DNA of 64,000 bases. It comes from Selaginella moellendorffii. Lineage: Eukaryota > Streptophyta > Lycopodiopsida > Selaginellales > Selaginellaceae. The stretch spans positions 414,860 through 478,859 of the forward strand of contig NW_003314325.1 of NCBI RefSeq assembly GCF_000143415.4. Reading direction: 5' to 3'. A model generated the notes under the pieces. That model had not been told where the DNA came from. It was given only the letters and a program-made list of their open reading frames with translations, and did not search any database. Positions 10,826-20,779 of this stretch are shown here, piece after piece. The first letter of the stretch is position 1, and each line of letters starts with the position of its first letter. The translations under genes were made by a program, and so were the position numbers.

Positions 10826-12565
10826 CTACTCCTTGGCACTAAGTAAATTCGTTACCTCTACAAGCTTCAACCAAAACTTGTTCCTGTTCACAATCTACAA
10901 ACCGAACAAAAGGAACGGTGTCAGCGAGTGCTGAAAAGCTTGGAAGTTCTTACCTCCGAGTATGGGATCAGTGTTTCCGAGCACAGGCTTTGAATGGAAG
11001 GAGGGATCAGTGCCGAGAGTGGAGTCTTGCTCAGACCAGCGGTGACTATGTTACCGAGAAGATAAGCCGGGCGGAGCCATTTCGACTCCGGGAATGCGTT
11101 CTGGGACAAGTACGCTGCAGCGTGGTCTTCTTTAACTTGCTGTGTCGAGTATCTTTTCATTGCTGAAACCACATCTCCCTCCTCGACGAGCATTCGAGTG
11201 AAAGTGTCCACGTCCTAGCAACTCCATAGCTATGGTCAAGCTTGAAGCTGTTATAGTCTTACCTTGAGAGAAGAATTACAGCCTTGGCCTAGAGCGTTGG
11301 ACATGGCATGGGCCGCATCGCCAATCAACACTGCTCTACCTTTTTCTGCGTAGAACCTGCTGCAGGAGACCTGATGAAAAAGAAAAAATATTCGATGGAT
11401 ACGAGAAGAGAACTATGCGCTTGCCTGCATTGAAGATGATGGCCTTTGCGAGATGAATGCTTCCGCAGCCTCGAGAGGCACTGAAAGTGGCGGCATGTAC
11501 TTTTCAACGTAAGATTGCAGCTGCCATTGTCACATATTGATCTGTCAAACACTTGAATCCCTCTTGAACATTACCTCTTGAGCGTTTTGGATTTGCAATA
11601 AATCCTTCGGCTCAGTTTCAGGAGACCATCCCAGAAGAACGGACATGCCATCGCCGGGCGTCGGGAAGCAACCAAAGTTTATGCTCGTACTACCTGTTAC
11701 ATAAGCAAACTCGAGAAAAAACGGATAGGACAGTTACAATCACCTGAATCCTTCTTTGTGACCACTCTGAACGAATGAACCGCATCATCCGAGAGCTCTG
11801 CCGGCCTCGGGACGTGCAAGACCTTGAAAGTATAAGGCGTGTTTACTTGCTGGAAATCAAAGCCTCTCTCTCGGATGAAAGCTTCTCGAACGACCGATCG
11901 AGCACCATCAGCACCAACCAAGAGATCGTAGGGAACTTGCATGGTCTCGTCACCTTTAAGTCGGAATTCTACAGCTCGAGAGTTAAAATCGACCCCAACA
12001 CAGCGAGCACCATAGATCACCTGGAAAAAAAATATATATTTGCGTCCAGGTAAGACGAAGAATGCATCTAAAAGAAGCAAAGAGAGGAGAAAAATCGAAG
12101 TTACCTGGACTTGCTCTTGAGAGTAACGTTTCTGGAGTTCTTTGACAAGCACCGCTGCCAGAGATCTTTGATTTACAAGAAGCGAAGGTTTGTCCGGGTT
12201 TCTCTTGAGGGCAATCGCTCGGCCGCCAATGTGCAACACAAACTGCGAAGAGGGGACCCCTTGCTTCTCCACCTCGGTCCACAATCCATCCACTCTAGAG
12301 ATCGCATCGCGGCCGCGGGCGCTCAATCCAACGCAATACTGCCGCGTCTTGTACCTGGCGGCATCACCAATCGAGACGATAGAGCCCGCATTCTGTCAAA
12401 ATATTTCCTACAAACTCACAGCGGCAATGGGATTCTCGGATCGTCGCGCGCCTCGAAAATCCTGACCGGAAGCAATCCACGCAGGGAATCCTTCTCCGCG
12501 GCGCAATCGAGAAGAAGATGTGCGAGGAGGAGGCCCGACGGGCCAGCTCCCACGATGACAGCCAT
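10826..12565 (-). CDS. FAD-dependent monooxygenase, kynurenine 3-monooxygenase-like
   Basis: Eight exons on the minus strand (12565-12420, 12354-12105, 12020-11744, 11693-11575, 11520-11425, 11370-11263, 11214-10954, 10894-10826) join in frame to 441 residues, close to the usual length for this family. The N-terminal dinucleotide fold is VIVGAGPSGLLLA. The second FAD motif is LVGADGARSVVR and the third is LIGDAAHAM followed by GQGCN. Together these mark group-A flavoprotein hydroxylases using FAD and NAD(P)H. The stretch YCVGLSARGRDAI and the order of segments resemble kynurenine 3-monooxygenase and its plant relatives. The true substrate is not known from sequence. The intron 11424-11371 begins with GC instead of GT. 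The second exon start was set by frame: the acceptor at 12355-12356 keeps the frame open, while a nearer AG would bring in a stop. Confidence 0.78.
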
Positions 12566-12626
12566 AGCCGCTAAGCCCTAAAAGAAGCAAATATAAACCC
12601 CGCGCATAACAAAAATCAAATATCTC

Positions 12627-12698
12627 GCCGTCTGTGGGAATTGAACCCACGACCACGTGGTTAAGAGCCATGCGCTATACCGGCTGAGCTAAGACGGC
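12627..12698 (-). tRNA. tRNA-Lys (anticodon CTT)
   Basis: The 72-base minus-strand sequence folds as a cloverleaf: acceptor GCCGTCT/AGACGGC, anticodon loop CTCTTAA giving CTT, and T arm GTGGG-TTCAATT-CCCAC. A T run follows the 3' end. The D stem and anticodon stem each carry one mismatch compared with the sister gene at 13929, so function is likely but not certain. Confidence 0.85.
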
Positions 12699-12767
12699 TT
12701 TACATCATAATAAGTTATAATTATCCTCTAATAATAACGTATTACATATTAAGTAAGCTTAGAGTTT

Positions 12768-12776
12768 TAGGGTTTA
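12768..12776 (+). promoter_or_regulatory. Telo-box near the mL46 start
   Basis: TTAGGGTTT, the telo-box seen in many plant ribosomal and translation gene promoters, lies 19 bases before the mL46 ATG. It fits the gene's function; the regulatory role is inferred. Confidence 0.5.
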
Positions 12777-12794
12777 TGACAAGGAGGAAGAAGA

Positions 12795-13768
12795 ATGTTG
12801 GGTGTGGCGAGGGGTAAATCACGGTATCGTCTCTACAGCAGCGTTGCGGCATCCAAGCCCATTGTGGCGGCGGCTGTTCTGGAGCGCCTGCCATTGTATC
12901 CGCGCCCGCCCCATCCCACAGTCGCCTCGTTCAGGGAGCTCTCGTAAGTTCCGCTCTAGATCCAGCAAAGAATTCATTGGTTTTCACCTCGCATTGCAGC
13001 AAGAAATGGAAGCAAATCATCGGAGAGGTGGACATTCTAGAGCAGACACTGGACGATATGAAGTAAGTCCATTCAAAAGAGATCGTTTTTCTCACGATTT
13101 TGTTTGCTTTCTCTCTTCTTCTTCTTTTCTCTAGAGGGCGTGCTGCTCCTGCTGCCTCTGATCAAGCAAAAGTAGCACCAGTCCAGTCCACCGATCGAAA
13201 GTAAATTTGCGAGTTCTTCCTCTTGCTTCAAGGGATTGAAAACTCTAATGTGGTGATTGAAGATCTTTGCAGAGACTATTGGATCAAAGGCTGTACTTGA
13301 TCGTCCGTGGAAACTCGCCTTACAAGGGCCAGAAAGAATGGCATTTCCCAGAGAAGAAGTACGTGGACGAGATGAACTTAAGAAAGGTGCTACTCTTTCT
13401 CTTTCGTGGCGAGCAACATTCGCAACGCTGCGTGTAATGTTCTAGTGCGCAGAGTCGGCTCTCGAGACGTTTCTAGGCGACCTCTCCGACGTCTACTTCG
13501 CAGGAAAAGCCCCGGGCGGACATCTCGACTGCCCCGACTTTCAGGTGATGGAAAAACGGAGTTTTCATCACACAACTGTGAAGCAGCGATCTCTAGGACT
13601 GACTTGTTGTGTGCGTAATTCCAGCGCTTCTACTACAGATCCCACTTCGTTGCGAGCAAAGAAGTGGCAGCGTCCAAGGACTACGCGTGGGTATCCAGGG
13701 ATGAACTCGGCGAGTATTTCGACGAGACACAACTGGAGCTTCTCAAACGGATGCTTCCCAACTTCTAG
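12795..13768 (+). CDS. MRPL46: Mitochondrial large-subunit ribosomal protein mL46 (MRPL46)
   Basis: Six exons (12795-12943, 13000-13062, 13135-13200, 13275-13386, 13446-13544, 13625-13768) join in frame to 210 residues. The N-terminus (MLGVARGKSRYRLYSS) is basic and Ser/Arg-rich, as in a mitochondrial presequence. The segments VLERLPLYPRPP, SFRELS, LLDQRLYLIVRGN, WHFPEKKY and RFYYRSHFV follow the order of mL46, which has a Nudix-like fold. The product should be a structural protein of the mitochondrial ribosome. Exon 4 uses the second AG of a GCAGAG site; the first would bring a stop after a few codons. A rearranged partial copy lies at 55.6-56.1 kb. Confidence 0.88.
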
Positions 13769-13928
13769 CTGGTCGAATTTGGCGGAAAAGAGTGGCATGA
13801 AGTTACTTCCAGTTCTTCGACTCCCTTCGATTTAAATTGTAATCAAAGACCATTTGAAGAACTTGCTTGCAACTTAATCTTACTTACTAACACGTTATTA
13901 TTAGAATGTAATTATTATTGATTATAAA

Positions 13929-14000
13929 GCCGTCTTAGCTCAGCCGGTAGAGCGCGTGGCTTTTAACCACGTGGTCGTGGGTTCGATCCCCACAGACGGC
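13929..14000 (+). tRNA. tRNA-Lys (anticodon TTT)
   Basis: The 72-base cloverleaf is fully paired: acceptor GCCGTCT/AGACGGC, D stem GCTC/GAGC, anticodon stem CGTGG/CCACG around loop CTTTTAA (TTT), and T arm GTGGG-TTCGATC-CCCAC. TTTT follows within seven bases as a Pol III terminator. Confidence 0.95.
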
Positions 14001-14030
14001 GACATTTTGAAGGCTTAGAACCATATATGT

Positions 14031-16436
14031 TTAATTTACATCGATTTCATTCTTTTTACATTGAAGAACCATGGCTGCTAGCTTGTAGTCAGGAAAATCA
14101 GACTTGATCGCTGCCAAGAAGTCGCATAGCTCAGAGGAAAAAATCTCTTTAACTTCATCTTTCCCCAAGTAACCCACCAGCCTCCTCGCGAGCCACCTTG
14201 GAGCCTTTGGATCAGAAGCTGGATAAGCGACCACCAAAGATATGCAGCCGTGAAAACAAGCCTCTTTGAGTGCTGGAATAGCTGCCGTCGACACTTGTTT
14301 GGACGTCCGCCTGTACATCTTCGACGGGTTTGTTGTCCCCTCCGCCTGATCCCACTGCACCTGCCGTCTTAGCTTGAGCTGGAGGAAGACGGGGACGAGC
14401 AAGTCGCCCAGCATGACGAAGAACATGATGTCCGGCCCAGACAATGAGGAAAACATAAAGAACATCGGACGCTGGCCTGGAGGCAACTTCAAGTATGCAG
14501 AAAGAGGCGCAGCTGGAGTCTCCCTCCAAACCTGCTTGCGAAGCCCAGCTAACTTAGGCACGCATACGCCCCAGTTCCGCAGATCTAACCCCTTAAAGCA
14601 TGGCCAACTGTTGAGCGGCTTCTGGCCATCCAAGAAGCGAGGGATATGAATCACCACGAGCTTCTCCCACAGGTTTCCACATGCTGCAGGATCGTCGACC
14701 AGGCTTTGCATCAGAACTTGGAGATGCCGTTCGAGATGATCATTATCGACGCAGTAGTTTGTCATAGCCGCCAGTACCATGGGCTCGCTGATCTCGTATG
14801 AAGACCTGGTCTCCCAACTACGAACCCTCTCACACGAACCCAGGCCACTCACGAGTAAATGGGCTTCAGCCGAGTCGAGAACAAGTCCTGCCCTGTTTGA
14901 GAAGCAGTAATGACTAACTGCTCTCATAACAAGCTCTCTTGCCGACAAGTCCCGTCCCCGGAACCTGAATGTGCCCTTGCCTGTTTGAAAGAAGCTGGCC
15001 ACCATGGAATACAGGGACATAGAGAAGTCGCTTGAATCACCAGTGGTCAGGTCCGCATAAAAAGCATCGACAGTCTCCTTCTTCCAGCAGCAGCCATTGC
15101 GGAGCAACTCCTCCAAACACGTAACCAAGCACCGCTTCCGCCCTTTGAACTTGCTAAAGAGAAGAGCACAATTACGTGCAGTGAGCCCCAGCACTGGCAG
15201 GTACTTGATACAGAAGTCGTATACTTCACGAGGCTTCTCCCATTTGTCAAACTTGATCACGTAGAGTGGTAACCTGGCACCCCTCATCTTTCCCACTAGT
15301 GAAAGGATATCGTTTTCCAGTTCTAAGAAGTTGATCCCAGTTCCTGCTGCGAAAACCGGTGCAGCCAACTGTACGTCCATTAGCGCCTTCATCACGGGAG
15401 AGAACCTGGCCATCAGCTGGTGACTCTGAGGGGACTGGAAACAGCGCGTGCCGTTGAGCGTCTGCGCCTCATCCATGACAAAGATGGGCTTGCAGGACAG
15501 CATTGAGCAAACTGCATCCCATAGACGGATCAAGTCACCCTGCTGGAACTCGTAACTGCTAACCAGCATCATGGCGAGCCTTTTGTAAGGGTCCTCCGTC
15601 CCACAAAAATGGTTGAACTCCGTCTGGAGAATAAGCCACTGCTCTGGTGTCAAGTCTGGTTTCATGCTGAGGACTTGTTGAAGAACCAGCAAACGAGCCA
15701 GTATCAACTTCTTCATCTCTATGACAGCAGCAAAATGTTTCCGGCATTCGGGATCAGAACCAGGCTCCGCGTTCCCAACTAGTGCCATATCCTGAGACCC
15801 CGCATTCCGTTTAGATGAAGCTGTCCAAAAAAAACCCCAGTGGGCTGCCAGAATCTCGAACACAGTGCGAGTTTTCCCGCATCCGCTAACCCCCATGAGC
15901 GGAATACAGCCCGACTTCTTCGACCGTAGTGCATAATCCAGCAGCTTCCACGCATCTGAATCCCTAGTCCATCTATCCTGCAACTTGTGAAACAAAATCG
16001 ACGGGCGACCATCGAAGCCCACCGGAACTCCCCACTGTGGCTGCAACCCAAGGCCCCCTTGCTGCAAGAACTTCGTGATAAAATCTCCATACGCAAGCTT
16101 CCACTCGCCAAAAATCGCATCCAAGGAGCGACTGCCTGGCACCGAAGGTGGCGGAGCGATCTCAACCTTGACATAAATTACCGGCCCCTCGGGCAGCTCT
16201 CCTGCGAAGTATGCCCAGCCCTGTGTTGTGAACTTCCCGAAAGTGAATGTCCTTAAGTAACTGCAAGTAGAACCACTGGGAAACCCTGGCAGAGTCGACA
16301 CAAACCCCTGCAGCGAGCCGAAGTCGTTGACATCAGGCGGAAGTACCGACATTTGCCCCCGAGTACGAAGATCAGCTTCATCCGTGCTAAGACTTGAGCC
16401 AGCGGGCACAATCGACACGCACACGCCCCGGCTCAT
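14031..16436 (-). CDS. Crinkler-like P-loop NTPase with C-terminal PD-(D/E)XK-type nuclease motif
   Basis: A single uninterrupted 801-codon ORF with no intron, unlike most neighbours. A Walker A motif (GVSGCGKT, residues 182-189) is followed by RTVFEI and an aromatic stretch. About 130 residues later comes a Walker B motif IFVMDEAQ (318-325). Between them, ARLLVL and LTPEQWL are typical of the NTPase core of Crinkler (CRN/CR) proteins. Further on are FAAGTGINFL and a helical region. Near the C-terminus, PDIMFF (668-673) and FLQLKLR (684-690) give the spacing of a PD-(D/E/Q)XK restriction-like nuclease core. In fungi and oomycetes such NTPase-nuclease proteins are effectors or selfish nucleases; here no LFLAK-type header or secretion signal is seen. 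Cellular role is unknown. It ends 31 bases from the tRNA-Lys(TTT) gene and starts head-to-head with the small gene at 16542. The family call is from motif recognition, not a search. Confidence 0.7.
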   Translation of the reverse strand: MSRGVCVSIVPAGSSLSTDEADLRTRGQMSVLPPDVNDFGSLQGFVSTLPGFPSGSTCSYLRTFTFGKFTTQGWAYFAGELPEGPVIYVKVEIAPPPSVPGSRSLDAIFGEWKLAYGDFITKFLQQGGLGLQPQWGVPVGFDGRPSILFHKLQDRWTRDSDAWKLLDYALRSKKSGCIPLMGVSGCGKTRTVFEILAAHWGFFWTASSKRNAGSQDMALVGNAEPGSDPECRKHFAAVIEMKKLILARLLVLQQVLSMKPDLTPEQWLILQTEFNHFCGTEDPYKRLAMMLVSSYEFQQGDLIRLWDAVCSMLSCKPIFVMDEAQTLNGTRCFQSPQSHQLMARFSPVMKALMDVQLAAPVFAAGTGINFLELENDILSLVGKMRGARLPLYVIKFDKWEKPREVYDFCIKYLPVLGLTARNCALLFSKFKGRKRCLVTCLEELLRNGCCWKKETVDAFYADLTTGDSSDFSMSLYSMVASFFQTGKGTFRFRGRDLSARELVMRAVSHYCFSNRAGLVLDSAEAHLLVSGLGSCERVRSWETRSSYEISEPMVLAAMTNYCVDNDHLERHLQVLMQSLVDDPAACGNLWEKLVVIHIPRFLDGQKPLNSWPCFKGLDLRNWGVCVPKLAGLRKQVWRETPAAPLSAYLKLPPGQRPMFFMFSSLSGPDIMFFVMLGDLLVPVFLQLKLRRQVQWDQAEGTTNPSKMYRRTSKQVSTAAIPALKEACFHGCISLVVAYPASDPKAPRWLARRLVGYLGKDEVKEIFSSELCDFLAAIKSDFPDYKLAAMVLQCKKNEIDVN

Positions 16437-16541
16437 AGCACAAACCCTAACCCTAAAAGAGCCGATTTGCCCTAGTTTTTCGTTTCGCCTTTTTTGCTAT
16501 TATATATATCTGCTTGGAAGATTGTGCCCTATTCCTTTGCG
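16437..16541. promoter_or_regulatory. Bidirectional promoter with telo-box and TATA
   Basis: Only 105 bases separate two divergent start codons. They hold AAACCCTAACCCTAAA (16442-16457), a double telo-box, just before the Crinkler-like gene. A TATATATAT run (about 16499-16509) lies 33-43 bases before the ATG at 16542 and fits that gene's TATA box. Confidence 0.55.
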
Positions 16542-17247
16542 ATGGAACGCCAAGAAGTAAGTTTTTTGACTCACTACATGGAAATACTAACTTGGGCTTC
16601 CAGGTGATAGATGCGCTGAGGAGAACCCGTGATGACTTTGACCTAGATGATGGTGTAGAGGATGTTCTTGATGTTCTTCCATGTCAGGTGCGTATTATTT
16701 AGGATTCAAAATTCCCTTATTCTTGTATCTGACTAAAAAGTGCAGATGAGTGGAGTATTGGGTCGCTATGTCTACCCCATTACATACAAGAGGCAAGAAT
16801 TTTTTTTTGTTTTTTTCTTTATGTAACAGTTTCAATGTAGTGTTTGTCCGAGATATTTGGATGGCTACTTGGTAAAGTTGGAGCGCTCTGAGTATGTCCC
16901 TCCCACTGAAAAGGGTTTATTCATGGTCAGGCATATATGGGAAGGGCAGGAACAAGTAATCCAGGTTGTAATTTTTTTAATATTTTTTTTTAGTTGTTAT
17001 GTGATTGATTTCGTTTTGTGGGTTACAGAAGTATGTGGTCCGGAGCGCAGATGAAATTGTAGAGAGGAGGACAATATTCACCAATCTAGAGCCGGAGGTA
17101 TTGTCCATGATCAATTGGGAGAAGTTTGAAAAGGCCATCAAGAATTCCAAGATCTCAGACAAGGAAAAAGCTAGGAAAGAGAAACAGGTCTTACAGCTTT
17201 TAGAACACAGACCGGAAGCGTTTGATGAAATTGTTGAGTTTGATTAA
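16542..17247 (+). CDS. Unknown small protein, five exons
   Basis: Exons 16542-16556, 16604-16687, 16746-16792, 16841-16964 and 17029-17247 join in frame to 162 residues. I do not recognise the family. The N-terminus is acidic (DDFDLDDGVEDVLD). The middle is aromatic (GRYVYPITYK and RYLDGYLVKLE), then comes a charged helical C-terminus ending EAFDEIVEFD. The third intron has a GC donor (AG|GCAAGA), needed to keep frame. The donor of exon 4 could be 16955 or 16964, since both keep frame. A short decayed copy of the 3' end lies at 52.24-52.39 kb, so the gene has been duplicated at least once. Expression would come from the shared promoter with the Crinkler-like gene. Confidence 0.55.
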
Positions 17248-17401
17248 ATTGCTTGTACTGGCACATAGCATTGGTTTTAAATGTAGAGTTAATTTTTTTA
17301 AATGTTCTCTGAGAGAGGCCAAAATTGCTTGTGGGAGCATTGGTTTTACTGCAAAAACAATTCTTTTCTCAAGAGGTACTTTTAGTGGAATCAAGCAAAG
17401 A

Positions 17402-17702
17402 TGACCTTCCTAGTGTTCTTGAAGATGTTTTCAACAAGTCCTGTATATAGAAATTAAGAGCTTTAACGCGTTTGGAAACCAAAACACCGGAGTTCCTTCC
17501 CGAAGGAAAGGTGATCATTGCAAAGATTTTCGTGGCTGAAGCGGATATCGTCAGCGGGCTGGCTCTGGGAGAGAGTGGCTAGTATTTGGATGACTATTTG
17601 CTCGTCAAGGCGGCGTTGCAGTCGCGTATCGCCTGGCTTGGTTTTGAAATCCTTGGATTAAGTACGAGGACTCTGATATAGCTACTTGTTTCCTTTTCGA
17701 GG
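17402..17702 (+). pseudogene. Broken coding-like stretch before ZK copy A1
   Basis: One frame reads coding-like (PEFLPEGKVIIAKIF, then a stop, then YLDDYLLVKAALQ) and runs into the ATG of the ZK copy. It may be a decayed upstream exon of that gene or an unrelated fragment. No family is recognised. Confidence 0.3.
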
Positions 17703-18511
17703 ATGAAGGCTTACAGCAGCAGCAGCAATGGGCACCACAAGAAGGCTTACGGTGGCAGCAGCAACGGGCAGCACAATGCATTCACAAAGGAAAAGCCGAA
17801 GGAGGTAGACATTTATGCAATCGAAAGCTCTGGCGAACGCATACGAGCAAGGTAACCGAGATTTTGCTTTTGTTTGTAACAGGTACGAGATCATAGGAAC
17901 TCATCGTCCCGGTGAGAAGGAGGGATTGGAATTTTGGTTAAGATATGGTGGCAGTGGTCGTCGACCAATGCAGAAAATGTAAGCAGAGAGGCCATTGGGA
18001 AAGAAACTGCAAGGGGGTAAGAAAGCTCACTTATTCTGAATTTTCCAGATTTGACTTCGTGTTTTTTGTTTTAGCCTGAAATGGATCCTTTTGCTTGTGA
18101 ACAAAAGAAATGCTACCTCTGCCTAGCGAAGGGACACGATACTTATCACTGTTCAAGAGATCCCTTGCGAAATGAGGACTGGGCAGACAGGACTTACATT
18201 GGACCATGGTCTTCGGGTTTGTATCACTTTGTATTCTCTGCTTCTTGATATGTTTATTTCTGCGTTTTCAGGAAGATTATATCGTCCAGGTGGCAGACTT
18301 CCGGCAATACCATCCTCATTTCTGCGTCCAACGAATTAAATACGAAAACGTCAAACGGATCTGCAAAAAACATCCAGACTTCGGAATTTTTATCGTGCGT
18401 AAGCCACCCCGTCCTCTTGCGGTCCTTATCTGGGAATGTTTTCAGCGACTGGATGGAGTTTTATACGAAGCAAGCCTAGGCTTCGAGATCCAAGGAAGAA
18501 GTGCCAGATGA
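17703..18511 (+). pseudogene. ZK copy A1: double zinc-knuckle gene, frameshifted
   Basis: This is a copy of the gene at 57647, in the same four-exon layout with recognisable introns. The SSSNG repeats, the KEKPKEVD segment, both CX2CX4HX4C knuckles (CRKCKQRGHWERNC and CYLCLAKGHDTYHC) and the C-terminal HPHFCVQRI block are present. Exon 2 has an insertion of about 25 bases before the first knuckle that shifts the frame to a stop. Exon 3 has lost bases after YIGP. The end is truncated. It is probably a pseudogene unless spliced differently. Confidence 0.65.
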
Positions 18512-18765
18512 AGCATTGATTGAAGAATTGAAGAATGATGGAGAACTGGATGAGTTTCAATATGCTTCTCTTCTAAACAGTATACAAATGAATGGATGAA
18601 TTCTTGGTGAGACCTTGTATGAATGAATGAATGCCCTAGGATTATTACTAATCCTGTACTAATTAATTATACTTAGTTTAAAACAAAGCATGATCTTGAC
18701 TTTGTTTTGGTCACGTAGTCTAGGGCGACTATTTAGCCCTTTCACAATTATAATCTTTCAAAGTC

Positions 18766-20779
18766 ACTGAGGAGCTGCCAGGAACAGATAAGAGACCTGG
18801 AGTACGCATTGAATGTGTGGACTCCTACAGATTGGTCATCGTCTGCTCAAAGTGACGAGACAATCAGGAAGATCGTCACGTCGGCTTTTATGGAGAACGT
18901 GGCTTCACAGAGCGGTCATATCAAACTTGGGGAACACTCTCATGGCTAGAGTTTGCGGCAAAAAACAGAGCGGACTAGCTTTGCTACAAAAGCAGCTCGA
19001 GGCTAAAGGTGGCAGCCAAACAAGGTCCAGGATTGAGAGCCGCATGAACGAGCTGCACGTATATGCCAGGCAGCGTCTGGTGGTGGGCTGTCATGGCAAC
19101 TGTGGCGAGACAGAAGCACTGGCTTCAGAACGAGCGCATCGAAACGAGTGCATCGAGAAGCAGCTGGGATTCCGTGACTTTGATCGTGTCTGGAGACAGT
19201 GTTTGACGAGTGGTGAAGGCATCTCCAGATTTTGGAGCGTCACCTCAGCCAAAGTGGGGTTTGGTCACAGCTTCTGCCCAACTTGTGCTGAAACTCGACA
19301 CTTTCGAGGCCGGCGCGTTTGCTGCATCGTTGCCGTGATACTTTCAAGCACAGGAAAGTGATCTGCGGCTCATACGTCACGTGTAAAGTCAGCCAGCGCT
19401 CACAGCCCGGTGTGTTATCTCCGGCTTCACCAACTATGATCTAGATCCCGTGCAAGACTTGGAAGCTTTGAGTAGGAAGACGATGACGAAGCTTATCGTG
19501 ATTCATGAGAAAGCTGCGGGTGAACGCTCTATAAGTGAGTACCAGCGGGTCCTGGAGACCAAGGTCCGGGAGTATGTTCCAGCAGACAGGTTTGAGGTCG
19601 AGGTGATTGGGAGGTTTGTCGGCCAAAGCTTGGTTCAAGTTCAACGGGAATGATCATGAGGCTGCAATGCTCTTGCTGGCCTTGAGGGACGATTCTCGAT
19701 GTCTGTGGGGGGTGGCAGAAAGTCACATGCAAAGCGGAGTTTCTCTTCCCGTCTACATTTTACTCTTGGCTGATATCGCCAAAGGAATGGAGCAGCTCAA
19801 GACGGATAACACACTAGGTGCGACATTGAAGGTATGCTACTCTTATTCAATTTTAATTTTCCACTCGGAAACCACTGTGTGAAGGTATTTGCAAAGGCGT
19901 ACGAGAAAGGTGTGGCTCGGTGCAAGGCAGAAGAACTGGTGGAAGGCTCTCCTCTCAAAGGGCCTGCTGGATAAAGCTGCAATGAAGATCCTGTCCTCGA
20001 GAGAGAAGCTTCGCCTGGTAAAGAAGATTGAAGAGGAAACCGGCCTTGGTTAGATGCAACCAGAAGATCTCAGAGCTCCTCTTGGGATGATGAGATCTCT
20101 GATTGGGTCGACTTAGCTGGGCTGGAAAAATCAGTGGGAGCTGCAGTGAGCATGAACCACCGGTGGCATTCCTTGTGCGTGCATGGGGACGAGGAGTGCT
20201 TGGAGAAAGCAAAGCACGAATTGTCAGCATCTGGAAGAATGAAGTAATCCAGCAGTAGCAGTGGCAATAGACGCAGCAAAGGATTGTTTGGTGTGTCTAT
20301 GCCCAAATCGTCAACGAGAAGAAACTTGAGGCTCGAGGCCACAGCTTTTGCCGCGACTGCGTTGCTAACCAGCTTGGAACAGGGATGGACTTGCGCCACC
20401 GAAGGCTGCCAGGAGGTGTTCCCATTGTCGACTTCGTGGCCTAGTTCATAGTGCAGCAGATGGACGAGCTATGCAAAGCTTCCATGGGAGTTTTCGTGGC
20501 CTCGAGCGGGGGGAGCTACAGGTTTTGCCGACTGCCTCAAGAGCTCATTTTCTTCATCTTCGTTGATGATATTAGTCTGTGGCGCTTGAAACGCTCGGCT
20601 ACGTACATACTCACGGAGGCTCGGACTGCGACTTACAGAAGATACAGGCAGAATCCAGATGCTTCCCTGATCGAGTGGAGAGAGCTGTGGCTCTTGTCAA
20701 GAAGCAGTACATGTGCTGGGTTTTCAATTCGAAAGCAGCGAAGCCTGAAGCTTGTATTGATCAATTAGCCATCGATTAA
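18766..20779 (+). pseudogene. Helicase-RBR pseudogene copy A (DEAH11/12-like, C-terminal half)
   Basis: Fragments in shifting frames resemble the part of plant DEAH11/12 RNA helicases downstream of the motor. Early pieces are EQIRDLEYALNVW and ENVASQSGHIKLG. A KAAGERSISEYQ segment follows near 19.5 kb. Near the end are MDELCKASMGVFVASSGG, YRFCRLP and YRRYRQNPDASLIEW, which match the RBR (RING-IBR) end of that family. Many stops and frame changes interrupt it. The helicase motor itself is missing. It lies 255 bases after ZK copy A1, the same order as at 57.6-61.2 kb. Confidence 0.65.

Larger units (their letters stand above)
12627..14000. repeat. Inverted repeat: two tRNA-Lys genes and their 5' flanks around mL46
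   Basis: The minus-strand tRNA at 12627 and the plus-strand tRNA at 13929 share most bases. Their upstream flanks (about 12699-12770 and 13860-13928) also match as reverse complements, including a CTAATAATAACGT core. The arms enclose the mL46 gene in a loop of roughly 1.1 kb. Confidence 0.7.

Noticed and set aside
12408-12671. ORF across the tRNA-Lys gene and the monooxygenase start
   Set aside because: It reads through the tRNA and is out of frame with the VIVGAGPSG motif.
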